Shown here piece by piece: positions 6,719 to 14,055 of a DNA stretch of 16,359 bases. The stretch covers positions 1 through 16,359 of the forward strand of contig CALXNI010000006.1 of the NCBI GenBank assembly GCA_944389715.1, given 5' to 3'. How positions within the stretch are numbered: position 1 is the first letter of the stretch; the number at the start of each line of letters is the position of its first letter. A program made the translations under genes and the position numbers. The DNA comes from an uncultured Clostridia bacterium. Its GTDB lineage: Bacteria; Bacillota; Clostridia; TANB77; CAG-508. The notes beneath the pieces are model-generated. The model was not told where the DNA came from, made no database searches, and saw only the letters and a list, made by a program, of their open reading frames with translations.

Positions 6719-7348
6719 GCTTGCAGAAAGTGAATTTTTTATAGATAACCCAATAGAAAATATAGGTAAATGGCATAAGACATTTAAAAGAGATTATCAA
6801 CCAATGCATCTTGAACTTCGGATGTGGAAAGGGAAGTTTTATTGCTAAACTTGCAGTTCAAAATCCAAATATAAATTATTTAGCAATAGACATAAAAAGT
6901 GAAGTATTGGGGTTAGCAAAAAGAAATATAGAAAAAGAATATTTAGAAGCAAAAAGGGAAATAGATAATGTATTATTAACTGCATACGAAATAGAAATAA
7001 TACAAAATATATTAAACCAAAAGGACCTTGTAGATCGAATATATATTAATTTTTGCAATCCATGGCCAAAGCCAAGACATAATAAAAAGAGATTAACACA
7101 CCCAAAACAATTAGAAAAATATAAAATATTTTTAAAACAAGACCGGAGAAATATACTTTAAAACGGATGACTATAATTTATATAAAGCAACAATAAAATA
7201 TCTGCAAGAAACTGGGTTTGAAATAATAAAACAAACAGAAGATTTACAAAATGAACCAATATGGGAAAATAATATAAAAACAGAACATGAAAAAATGTTT
7301 GAAGAACAAGGAATTACAACAAAAGCTCTAATTGCAAAATTATTGTAA
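6684..7348 (+). CDS. trmB: tRNA (guanine-N7-)-methyltransferase (with two CGGA frameshifts)
   Basis: SAM-dependent enzyme forming m7G46 in the tRNA variable loop. It starts MRMRRKPWVRAELAES and continues FFIDNPIENIGKWH, both typical of TrmB. The SAM-binding motif reads LELGCGKGSFI only after the first shift. INFCNPWPKPRHNKKRL is the hallmark catalytic region, and DGEIYFKTD is restored by the second shift. The composite protein is 220 residues, normal for the family. The ATG at 6684 has AGAGGA about 8 nt upstream and overlaps sbp. Frame 0 would stop at 6846-6848, and the intermediate frame at 7159-7161. Two separate errors of the same type in an otherwise intact gene argue against ordinary decay. 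Confidence 0.85.
6819..6822 (+). other. Putative +1 frameshift site CGGA in trmB (first)
   Basis: Codon 46 in frame 0 is CGG, preceded by CTT and followed by A. Reading GGA from 6820 restores the first glycine of the SAM-binding loop L-E-L-G-C-G-K-G. Confidence 0.75.
7144..7147 (+). other. Putative +1 frameshift site CGGA in trmB (second)
   Basis: In the frame set by the first shift, 7144-7146 is CGG, preceded by GAC and followed by A. Reading GGA from 7145 restores D-G-E-I-Y-F-K-T and 67 codons to the TAA at 7346-7348. Confidence 0.75.
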
Positions 7349-7369
7349 ATCCTAAAATAAAATTAATTG

Positions 7370-7400
7370 CAAACGTTGTAGGGGCGATTTTAATCGCCCG
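7370..7400 (+). repeat. Dispersed palindromic repeat, stem type B
   Basis: The CAAACGTTGTAGGGG head is followed by a hairpin GGGCGATT/AATCGCCC. The copy at 14519-14549 is identical. It lies 21 nt past the trmB stop and, followed by no T-run, is a weak terminator candidate. Confidence 0.9.
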
Positions 7401-7407
7401 CTCTCCG

Positions 7408-7502
7408 AAGGCTGAGCTAGCCCAAGAGGAATACAACAAAGCGCTCCACGTGCTATGCACGTGGAGCGCTTTGTTGTATTCCTCTTGGGCTAGCTCAGCC
7501 TT
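7408..7502. repeat. 95-bp perfect palindrome
   Basis: Two 46-nt arms (7408-7453 and 7457-7502) are exactly complementary around the 3-nt centre TAT. The arms are about 54% GC, well above the surroundings. One arm read alone gives AELAQEEYNKALHV, which may be chance or a captured coding fragment. It sits directly beside another hairpin at 7504-7537. The perfection of the arms implies recent formation, active maintenance or an assembly artefact. Confidence 0.9.
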
Positions 7503-7503
7503 T

Positions 7504-7537
7504 GAACACATCTCTAATAGCGTGCAGAGATGTGTTC
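7504..7537 (-). terminator. Stem-loop 3' of the small hydrophobic ORF
   Basis: GAACACATCTCT (7504-7515) and AGAGATGTGTTC (7526-7537) form a perfect 12-bp stem with a 10-nt loop. On the minus strand it begins 5 nt after the TAA of the hydrophobic ORF. The placement matches the terminator of the toxin-like gene at 14142-14261. Confidence 0.6.
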
Positions 7538-7542
7538 TTGCT

Positions 7543-7713
7543 TTATTTGCTAATAATTACAGCTAATGCTACAATTAAGGCAATAGCAATTATGGAAACT
7601 GCAACAAGTGCAGAAAAAAGCAACAAAAAATATAACAGAAATACATTGAAAAAAATGTCGTTATATAATATAATAATATCATTAAAAGAGGAAGACGTCT
7701 CATGTCTGCCCAT
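7543..7713 (-). pseudogene. Small hydrophobic ORF, probably decayed paralogue of the toxin-like peptide
   Basis: The C-terminal 16 residues (IIAIALIVALAVIISK) align without gaps to the C-terminus of the peptide encoded at 14142-14261 (IIAFSLIIAICLILSK). The preceding stretch is equally hydrophobic, and both ORFs are followed at once by a hairpin. The only in-frame ATG (7711-7713) gives 56 residues, has no Shine-Dalgarno, and the first residues look like repeat-derived sequence. A shorter TTG start is also without a ribosome binding site. I see no good promoter, so I treat it as a remnant. An active small membrane peptide with an unrecognised start cannot be excluded. Confidence 0.4.
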
Positions 7714-7733
7714 AGATAAAATAATGTAAAATC

Positions 7734-7759
7734 TGTAGGGCGGGCCTTGTGTCCGCCCG
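7734..7759 (+). repeat. Dispersed palindromic repeat, stem type A
   Basis: TGTAGGGCGGGCC and GTCCGCCCG form the hairpin; one G is missing from the head compared with copies at 12987-13012 and 14571-14604. It ends 36 nt before purM. Confidence 0.88.
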
Positions 7760-7795
7760 TTAAAATTATAATACATTAGTTAAAGGAGGATATAC

Positions 7796-8833
7796 ATGGA
7801 AAAGAGTTTTAGCGAAAGCTATAAAGCAGCAGGAGTGGATGTTACAGCAGGATACAAAAGCACAGAACTAATGAAAAAAGCAGTGCAAGCAACATATACA
7901 AATTCAGTTATATCAGATATAGGAGGATTTGGAGGACTTTATGCGCCACAAATTAAAGATATGGAAGAACCAATTTTAGTTTCAGGAACAGACGGAGTAG
8001 GAACAAAACTAAAATTGGCTTTTTTAATGGACAAACATGATACAATAGGAGAAGATTGTGTAGCAATGTGTGCAAATGATGTAATTTGCACAGGAGCAAG
8101 CCCAATGTTCTTTTTAGATTACATGGCATTAGGCAAAAATATCCCAGAAAAAGTAGCAGCAATAGTAGCAGGAGTAGCAGAAGGTTGTAAAAAAGCAAAT
8201 TGTAGTCTAATAGGTGGAGAAACAGCAGAAATGCCAGGGTTTTATCCTATAGATGAATACGATTTAGCAGGATTTTGTGTTGGAATAGTAGATAAAAAGA
8301 AAATAATAGATAATAAAACAATAGAAGTAGGAGACAAAGTAATAGGACTTGCCTCTTCAGGAGTTCACTCAAATGGATTTTCATTAGTGAGGAAAGTATT
8401 CGATATAAACAAAGAAAACCTAAATGAATATATAGAAGAATTAGGAATGACACTTGGAGAAGACTTACTAAAACCTACTAAAATATACGTAAAACCAATA
8501 CTTAAGTTAATAGAAAAAGTTAAAGTAAAAGGAATATCACATATAACAGGTGGTGGCTTCTACGAGAATATGCCAAGAATGTTAAGAGAAGGTGTGGCAT
8601 TAAAAATAGATAAAACCTCATATAAAGTGCCAGCAATATTTAACTTAATCGCAAAAAAAGGAAACATTCCAGAAAGAGATATGTACAATACATTTAACAT
8701 GGGAATAGGAATGTGCGTAATAGTTTCAGCAAATGAAGCAGAAAAAGCAATAAAAATATTAAACGAAGCAGGAGAAGAAGCATATTTAATTGGAGAGGTA
8801 ATAGAGGGTGACAAGCAGATAGAAATTAAATAA
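7796..8833 (+). CDS. purM: Phosphoribosylformylglycinamidine cyclo-ligase (AIR synthetase)
   Basis: ATP-dependent cyclisation of FGAM to aminoimidazole ribotide, the fifth step of purine synthesis, directly after PurL. The product is 345 residues, the usual PurM length. It begins SYKAAGVDVTAGY. The ATP-binding GTDGVGTKLKLA segment lies near residue 65, ANDVICTGASPMFFLDY near 94, and GGETAEMPGFY near 141. LASSGVHSNGFSLVRKV lies near 183 and HITGGGFYENMPRML near 247. AAGGAGG precedes the ATG. It is separated from purL by 254 nt of repeats, so cotranscription is plausible but not shown. It contains no in-frame CGG. I recognised no purine riboswitch upstream. Confidence 0.97.
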   Translation: MEKSFSESYKAAGVDVTAGYKSTELMKKAVQATYTNSVISDIGGFGGLYAPQIKDMEEPILVSGTDGVGTKLKLAFLMDKHDTIGEDCVAMCANDVICTGASPMFFLDYMALGKNIPEKVAAIVAGVAEGCKKANCSLIGGETAEMPGFYPIDEYDLAGFCVGIVDKKKIIDNKTIEVGDKVIGLASSGVHSNGFSLVRKVFDINKENLNEYIEELGMTLGEDLLKPTKIYVKPILKLIEKVKVKGISHITGGGFYENMPRMLREGVALKIDKTSYKVPAIFNLIAKKGNIPERDMYNTFNMGIGMCVIVSANEAEKAIKILNEAGEEAYLIGEVIEGDKQIEIK

Positions 8834-8889
8834 ATTGGAATTTGTTGTTTAGAGATTAGAGGTTAGAGGTTAGAGGTTGGAGATTAGAA
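8834..8889 (+). repeat. Long dispersed repeat with GRTTAGA heptamers
   Basis: Starts directly after the purM stop codon. It matches 1961-2009 and 14461-14510 but has one additional GGTTAGA heptamer. Confidence 0.85.
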
Positions 8890-8897
8890 TTTAAAAA

Positions 8898-8922
8898 TGT
8901 AGGGACGGCAATCTGCCGTCCG
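8898..8922 (+). repeat. Dispersed palindromic repeat, stem type E
   Basis: Identical to 2018-2042, and again directly behind the heptamer repeat, so the two travel as one unit. Confidence 0.9.
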
Positions 8923-8941
8923 AAAAATACGAAAATTATTG

Positions 8942-8976
8942 CAAACGTTGTAGGGGTCGACGTCCCCGGCGACCCG
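8942..8976 (+). repeat. Dispersed palindromic repeat, stem type C
   Basis: CAAACGTTGTAGGGG head, then arms GGGTCG and CGACCC around ACGTCCCCGG. It is the most divergent type C copy: the stem has changed on the left arm while the outer GGGTCG/CGACCC pairs are kept. Confidence 0.85.
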
Positions 8977-8994
8977 TGTTGAATTAATGAGTAT

Positions 8995-9022
8995 CGGGCT
9001 GTCGAGGACGCCAGCCCCTACA
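8995..9022 (-). repeat. Dispersed palindromic repeat, stem type F
   Basis: Read on the minus strand it is TGTAGGGGCTGGCGTCC followed by TCGACAGCCC. The copy at 2061-2094 is degenerate. Between this repeat and the purL ribosome binding site there is only AT-rich sequence. Confidence 0.85.
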
Positions 9023-9087
9023 CAATAAATAACCAATTTAATCACAAAAATTACAATTTGTTTTACAAATAAGGAGGAAATTAAAAA

Positions 9088-12000
9088 ATGGTAAAACGTC
9101 TATATGTACAAAAAAAACCAGGATTTGATATTGAGGCTAAAGGCTTATTAGAAGACTTAAGAGAAAATCTTTTATTAGATAACCTAAAAGATGTAATAAT
9201 ATTAAACAGATATGATGTGGAAGGAATATCTGAAGAAGTATTAGAAAAAGCAAAAAACACAGTATTTTCAGAACCACAAGTAGATGAATGTTTTGAAGAA
9301 GAATATCCATTTAAAAAAGAAGATAAAGTTTTTGGAGTAGAATATTTGCCAGGGCAATTTGATCAAAGAGCAAACTCTTTATCAGAATGTTTGCAAATAC
9401 TAACAGAAGGTAATAAACCAGCATCAAAAAGTGCAAAAATATATATTCTTAAAGGAGATTTAAGCGTAGAAGAAATAGAAAAAATAAAAAAATATATTAT
9501 AAATCCTGTAGACTCAAGAGAATGTACATTAGATAAGTTAAATGCCGTAGAAGAAGAACAAGCAAGACCAGATGATGTAGCGATTGTAGAAGGTTTCATA
9601 AATATGACAGAAGAAGACTCAAAAAAATTCTACGATAAATATGGATTTGCAATGGACATGGAAGACCTAAAATTTTGCCAAAAATATTTTAGAGATACAG
9701 AAAAAAGAGATCCTACAATTACAGAAATGAAAATGATAGATACATATTGGTCAGACCATTGTAGACATACAACATTTTTGAGCAAATTAGAAAAAGTAGA
9801 AATTGATTGGGATTTAGCAAGCAAAATATATGAAGACTATAAAAAATCAAGAGAATATGTGTATGACGGAAAAAAAGCAAAAGATATATGCCTAATGGAT
9901 GTTGCAACAATAGCAGTAAAAGAATTAAAGAAAAAAGGAATGCTAAAAGACCTAGATGAATCAGAAGAAATAAACGCATGTAGTATAAAAGCAGAAATCC
10001 TAGTAGATGGGAAACCAGAAGAATACTTAATAATGTTTAAAAACGAAACACATAATCACCCAACAGAAATAGAGCCATTTGGTGGAGCAGCAACCTGCCT
10101 TGGAGGAGCAATAAGAGATCCGTTGTCAGGAAGAGTATATGTATATCAAGCAATGAGAGTAACAGGTTGTGGTGATCCAAGAACATCTGTAAAAGATACA
10201 CTTCCAAATAAATTGCCACAAAGAAAACTAACAAATGAAGCAGCAAGAGGATATAGCTCATATGGAAATCAAATAGGGCTTGCAACAGGTGAGGTCGTAG
10301 AAATATATCATCCAGGTTATGTAGCAAAAAGAATGGAAATAGGAGCACTAGTGGGGGCAGCACCAAAAGAGAATGTAGTAAGAAAAGTACCACAGCCAGG
10401 AGATGTAGTTGTTTTACTTGGTGGAAGAACAGGTAGAGATGGATGCGGAGGAGCAACAGGTTCTTCAAAAGCACATAATAGTAAGTCGCTTACAACATGT
10501 GGAGCAGAAGTACAAAAAGGTAATGCACCAGAAGAAAGAAAAATACAAAGACTATTTAGAAATCCAGAAGTAACAAAACTAATAAAAAGATGTAACGATT
10601 TCGGCGCAGGTGGAGTTTCCGTAGCAATTGGTGAACTTGCAGACGGATTAGAAATAAATCTTGATAAAGTCCCAAAAAAATATGAAGGATTAGACGGAAC
10701 AGAACTTGCAATATCAGAATCACAAGAAAGAATGGCAGTAGTAATAGAAGAAAAAGATGTGCAAAAGTTCCAAGAGCTTGCATCAAAAGAGAACTTGGAA
10801 TCAACAGTAGTAGCAACAGTTACTAAAGAGCCAAGAATGAAAATGTACTGGAGAGGAAAATTAATAGTTGATATATCAAGAGAATTCTTAAACACAAATG
10901 GAACAGTAAAAATAGCAAATGCAAAAATAGAAAAACCAGAAGGCCTAGAAGAATACTTCAACCAGGGAAAACAGGGAAAAAGGGGTCAGACCCCTTTTTC
11001 CCTAAAACAAGAAAATTGCATTAAAACAAACGGAACTAATTGTTCAAAGGTAGAAAAATGGAAAAAAGTCGTATCAGACTTAAACTGCTGTTCACAAAAA
11101 GGGTTAGTAGAAAGATTTGATAGCACAATAGGTGCAGGAACAGTACTAATGCCATTTGGAGGTAAATATCAATTAACACCTATAGAAGCTATGTGTGCCA
11201 AAATACCAACTTTAAAAGGTTATACAAATTCAGGAACAATAATGAGTTTTGGATATGACCCATATCTTTCAGAAATTAGCCCTTTACATGGAGCAATATA
11301 TGCAGTAATAGACTCACTTACAAAATATGTAGCATGTGGAGGAGATTACAAAAAAGCATGGTTTACCTTCCAAGAATATTTTGAAAAATTAGGGAATGAG
11401 CCTACAAGATGGGGTAAACCTCTAGCAGCACTTTTAGGAGCATATTTAGTACAAGAAAAGCTAGGACTTGCATCAATAGGTGGAAAAGACTCTATGTCAG
11501 GTTCATATAATGAACTAGATGTACCACCAACACTTACATCTTTCTGCATAGGAGTTGTAGATACAAATAAAGTAGTATCAAATGAATTTAAGAACATAAA
11601 TTCAAAAGTATATTTACTAAAAACTAAATACACAGAAGACTTTATCCCAGACTTTGAAGGTTTAAAAGAAAATTATGAAATAGTACACAAATTGATAAAT
11701 GAAGGAAAAGCGATATCTGTTGCAACGATAAGAGAACACGGAATAGCAGATACCATAAGTAAAATGTGTTTTGGTAATAAAATAGGATTTGAATTTAAAT
11801 CAGATAAATGCTTATTTAAACCACGCTATGCATCATTTATAATAGAAGCAAAAGAAGAATTAAATATAGATAAGTTAGAATTATTAGGAATAACAACAAA
11901 AGAAAAAACAATAAAAATATCTGAAAATGAAATTCTAGATCTAGAAGAGCTAATAAAAATTTGGGAAGAACCACTAGAAAAAGTATTTCCAACAAAAGCA

Positions 12001-12907
12001 AAATCAACATATACAAAAACAGAAAATATTTTATATAAACGTGTAGGGGTCGCACCCCAGGGCGACCCGAATGAAGAAAATAAATCAATACACAAGTTAC
12101 ATATATCAAAACCAAAAGTATTTATTCCAGTATTTCCAGGAACAAACTGTGAATATGATTTAAGCAAAGCTTTTGAAGATGCAGGAGCAGAAGTAGAGAC
12201 TCTAGTATTTAAAAATTTAAAACAAAACGATATAGAAGAATCAATATTAGCAATGGAAAAAGAAATAGACAAAGCACAGATAATAATGCTACCAGGAGGA
12301 TTTAGTGCAGGAGACGAGCCAGACGGTTCAGGTAAATTTATAGCAACAATATTTAGAAATCCAAGACTAAAAGAAGCAATTAACAAACACTTAAATGAAC
12401 AAGACGGATTAATGCTTCGGAATATGCAATGGATTCCAAGCATTAATAAAACTAGGACTTGTACCATATGGAGAAATATTAGAAATGAATTCAAATATGC
12501 CAACACTAACATATAACGATATAGCAAGACATCAATCAAAACTAGTAACAACAAAAGTTGTTTCAAAACTATCTCCATGGTTTAATAAAGTGGAATTAGG
12601 AGAAGAATTTGTAATACCAATATCTCATGGAGAAGGAAAATTCGTAGCAAACGAAGATGTTTTACAAGAACTAATAAAAAACGGACAAATAGCAACACAA
12701 TATGTAGATGAAAAAGGAAACGCAACATACGATATAGAATACAACCCAAATGGTTCTCTATATGCAATAGAAGGAATAACAAGCAAAGACGGAAGAATAC
12801 TTGGTAAAATGGGACACTCAGAAAGATGTTACAGAGGCAATATAATAAACGTACCAGGAAACATGAACCAAAAATTATTCGAATCAGGAGTAGAATATTT
12901 TAAATAG
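9088..12907 (+). CDS. purL: Phosphoribosylformylglycinamidine synthase, single-chain (with CGGA frameshift)
   Basis: Glutamine-dependent conversion of FGAR to FGAM, the fourth step of purine synthesis. It is a fused synthetase-plus-glutaminase enzyme of about 1,272 residues, a little over the clostridial type. The synthetase half has DTYWSDHCRHTTF near 220, FKNETHNHPTEIEPFGGA near 315 and GGRTGRDGCGGATGSS near 447. The glutaminase domain starts FIPVFPGTNCEYD near 1013, contains LPGGFSAGDE, and ends with the His of ISHGEGKFVANE. Frame 0 stops at 12514-12516. Skipping C12418 gives GLMLGICNGFQAL, including the nucleophile Cys1113. Two palindromic repeats are inserted in frame at residues 629-639 and 985-994. 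AAGGAGG precedes the ATG. Confidence 0.92.
10973..11003. repeat. 31-bp perfect palindrome in frame inside purL
   Basis: Arms AGGGAAAAAGGGGTC and GACCCCTTTTTCCCT surround one central base, identical to the core of 1480-1514. In purL it encodes GKRGQTPFSL (about residues 630-639) in a variable stretch after KIEKPEGLEEYF. A short GGGAAAACAGGGAAAA duplication adjoins its left edge. Confidence 0.92.
12042..12069 (+). repeat. Dispersed palindromic repeat, stem type D, in frame inside purL
   Basis: TGTAGGGGTCGCACCCC and GGGCGACCCG match the intergenic elements at 62-88 and 14667-14693, read on the opposite strand. Translated in frame it gives VGVAPQGDP (residues 986-994). It falls between the synthetase and glutaminase domains, just before KPKVFIPVFPG. 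Confidence 0.92.
12418..12421 (+). other. Putative +1 frameshift site CGGA in purL
   Basis: Codon 1111 in frame 0 is CGG, preceded by CTT and followed by A. Reading GGA from 12419 restores G-I-C-N-G, with the catalytic cysteine two residues later. Failure to shift would give a protein with no glutaminase activity. Confidence 0.75.
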
Positions 12908-12908
12908 T

Positions 12909-12955
12909 CCAATTGGGGACATTTCCTCATGGGACATTTTGTCCAATTTGGGACA
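12909..12955 (+). repeat. Inverted/direct repeat of the GGGACATTTTGTCC type
   Basis: GTCCAATT is followed by GGGGAC, then GGGACATTTTGTCC and again GTCCAATTTGGGAC. The internal GGGACA and TGTCC can pair. It begins directly after the purL stop codon and may serve as a 3' structure. No second full copy is present in this window. Confidence 0.6.
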
Positions 12956-12986
12956 CATGTTTGAGCCACATAAAAGAATAAAACAT

Positions 12987-13012
12987 TGTAGGGGCGGGCC
13001 TTGTGTCCGCCC
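12987..13012 (+). repeat. Dispersed palindromic repeat, stem type A
   Basis: TGTAGGGGCGGGCC followed by TTGTGTCCGCCC. It matches 7734-7759 and 14571-14604, but the copy stops at CCCA without the terminal CG. Confidence 0.88.
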
Positions 13013-13041
13013 AATGGGGTATAGCCCAAAATAAAATATTC

Positions 13042-13069
13042 TAGGGGGGCGAGGTTCCACCCTCGCCCA
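13042..13069 (+). repeat. Dispersed palindromic repeat, stem type H
   Basis: GGGCGAGG and CCTCGCCC form an 8-bp stem with a short loop, preceded by TAGGGG. The stem sequence is unlike the other families, but the layout is the same. It lies upstream of the HAD gene. Confidence 0.75.
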
Positions 13070-13127
13070 AGAAATTATAGTTATAAATATTATATTTGCT
13101 AAAAGGGTATTAAAAAAGGAGAAAAAA

Positions 13128-13778
13128 ATGAACAAATATAAAGCAGTAATATTTGATATGGATGGACTGATGTTTAATACAGAAAGAATAATAAAAAGAT
13201 TTTGGAAAGATGCATGCCAGCAAATTGGAATAAATACGACAGAAAAAACTTTTTATAAAGTAATCGGATTAAATAAAGAAGACGGAAGAAAAATTTTAGA
13301 AAATGAGCTTGGAAGCAAGTTTAATTATGATAAAGTAAGAAAAATAAGAGATAAGTTGTATTTTGACTATATAGAAAAAAATGGAACTCCAATAAAAGAA
13401 GGGCTATTAGACTTAGTAGAGTTTTTAGAAAAAAATAATATACCTAAAGCAATTGCAAGTTCTAGCAGCAGGGAAACAGTTGAATATCTATTAAAAAATG
13501 CAGGACTATTAAACAATTTTCACATAATAGTAGCAGGAGACGAAATTAAAAGAGGAAAACCAAATCCAGATATATTTTTAAAAGCAAGTGATAAGCTTAA
13601 ACTTGGTCCAAAAGAGTGTTTAATTTTAGAAGATTCAAATGCAGGTATTAAAGCCGCAAGTAATGCTGGAATAGATGTAATTATGATTCCAGATATATTA
13701 GAACCGACCGAAGAAAGCAAAAATATATATTTGAAAAGATGCAATTCTTTGTTAGATGTAATTGAGATTTTAAAATAA
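13128..13778 (+). CDS. HAD-superfamily hydrolase, subfamily IA (beta-phosphoglucomutase-like)
   Basis: Phosphatase or phosphomutase of the haloacid dehalogenase superfamily, 216 residues. Motif I is FDMDGLMFNTE (residues 9-19) with the nucleophile Asp and the general acid two residues on. An alpha-helical cap follows (about 20-85). Motif II is IASSSS near 110, motif III the Lys in KRGKPNPDIF near 143, and motif IV LEDSNAGIKAA near 167. The substrate cannot be deduced; relatives include beta-phosphoglucomutase, phosphoglycolate phosphatase and sugar phosphatases. AAGGAG precedes the ATG. Repeats separate it from purL, and it ends at a clear terminator at 13781-13811. It contains no in-frame CGG. 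Confidence 0.9.
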   Translation: MNKYKAVIFDMDGLMFNTERIIKRFWKDACQQIGINTTEKTFYKVIGLNKEDGRKILENELGSKFNYDKVRKIRDKLYFDYIEKNGTPIKEGLLDLVEFLEKNNIPKAIASSSSRETVEYLLKNAGLLNNFHIIVAGDEIKRGKPNPDIFLKASDKLKLGPKECLILEDSNAGIKAASNAGIDVIMIPDILEPTEESKNIYLKRCNSLLDVIEILK

Positions 13779-13780
13779 AT

Positions 13781-13811
13781 CAAGGCATAGAGAGAAAATC
13801 CCTATGCCTTG
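13781..13811. terminator. Terminator after the HAD gene
   Basis: CAAGGCATAG and CTATGCCTTG form a perfect 10-bp stem with an 11-nt loop, followed by TTCTTTAT. It starts 2 nt after the HAD stop codon and faces the end of the minus-strand fragment at 13816-13920. Confidence 0.75.
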
Positions 13812-13815
13812 TTCT

Positions 13816-13920
13816 TTATGAAAGTGAAACAACTTCAATGCCTGGGAGATCAGCGATAATCTTTTCAGCAGCAGCAACATCGTCAAGGTGCATAAAGTCA
13901 AGAATCAAAGGTAGGCCTTG
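13816..13920 (-). pseudogene. C-terminal gene fragment of unknown family
   Basis: The minus-strand frame reads GLPLILDFMHLDDVAAAE and continues KIIADLPGIEVVSLS to a TAA at 13816-13818. Codon use (GCT, GAC, ATC, GGC) is visibly less AT-biased than in the neighbours. The 5' side breaks off in a poly-A/T tract next to repeat C, so no start or ribosome binding site remains. The alternating helix-strand pattern suggests an alpha/beta domain end; I do not recognise the family. It may be a relic of a deleted or horizontally acquired gene. Confidence 0.4.
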
Positions 13921-13942
13921 AAACAAAAAAAAAAAATCATTT

Positions 13943-13977
13943 CAAATGTTGTAGGGGTCGCTGCCCACGGCGACCCG
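13943..13977 (+). repeat. Dispersed palindromic repeat, stem type C
   Basis: Same head and stem as 14617-14651 (GTCGCTGCCCACGGCGACCC) and nearly the same as 12-46. Confidence 0.9.
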
Positions 13978-14021
13978 AAGACATAAGAGAAATACAAATT
14001 ATATAATTTGCCAAAAAGGTA

Positions 14022-14049
14022 TTTACAATAATTAAAAATATGGTATAAT
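14022..14049 (+). promoter_or_regulatory. Promoter of the putative antitoxin RNA
   Basis: TTTACA (14022-14027) and a consensus TATAAT (14044-14049) are spaced by 16 nt, with the extended TGG immediately before the -10 box. The predicted start is near 14056. Confidence 0.7.
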
Positions 14050-14055
14050 AAAAAC

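Noticed and set aside
7546..7795. Purine or PRPP riboswitch upstream of purM or purL
   Set aside because: I looked for recognisable conserved cores and found only repeats and AT-rich sequence before the ribosome binding sites.
2317..12907. Treating murA, trmB, purL and the first DUF881 gene as pseudogenes
   Set aside because: Each has only the CGGA interruption(s), keeps all active-site motifs and normal length after the shift, and murA is normally essential. Decay would leave mixed lesions.
12829..13135. Minus-strand frames with peptides such as GGHKARPYN and GRTQGPPLQ
   Set aside because: These are translations of the type A repeat in non-coding positions, without starts or conserved domains.
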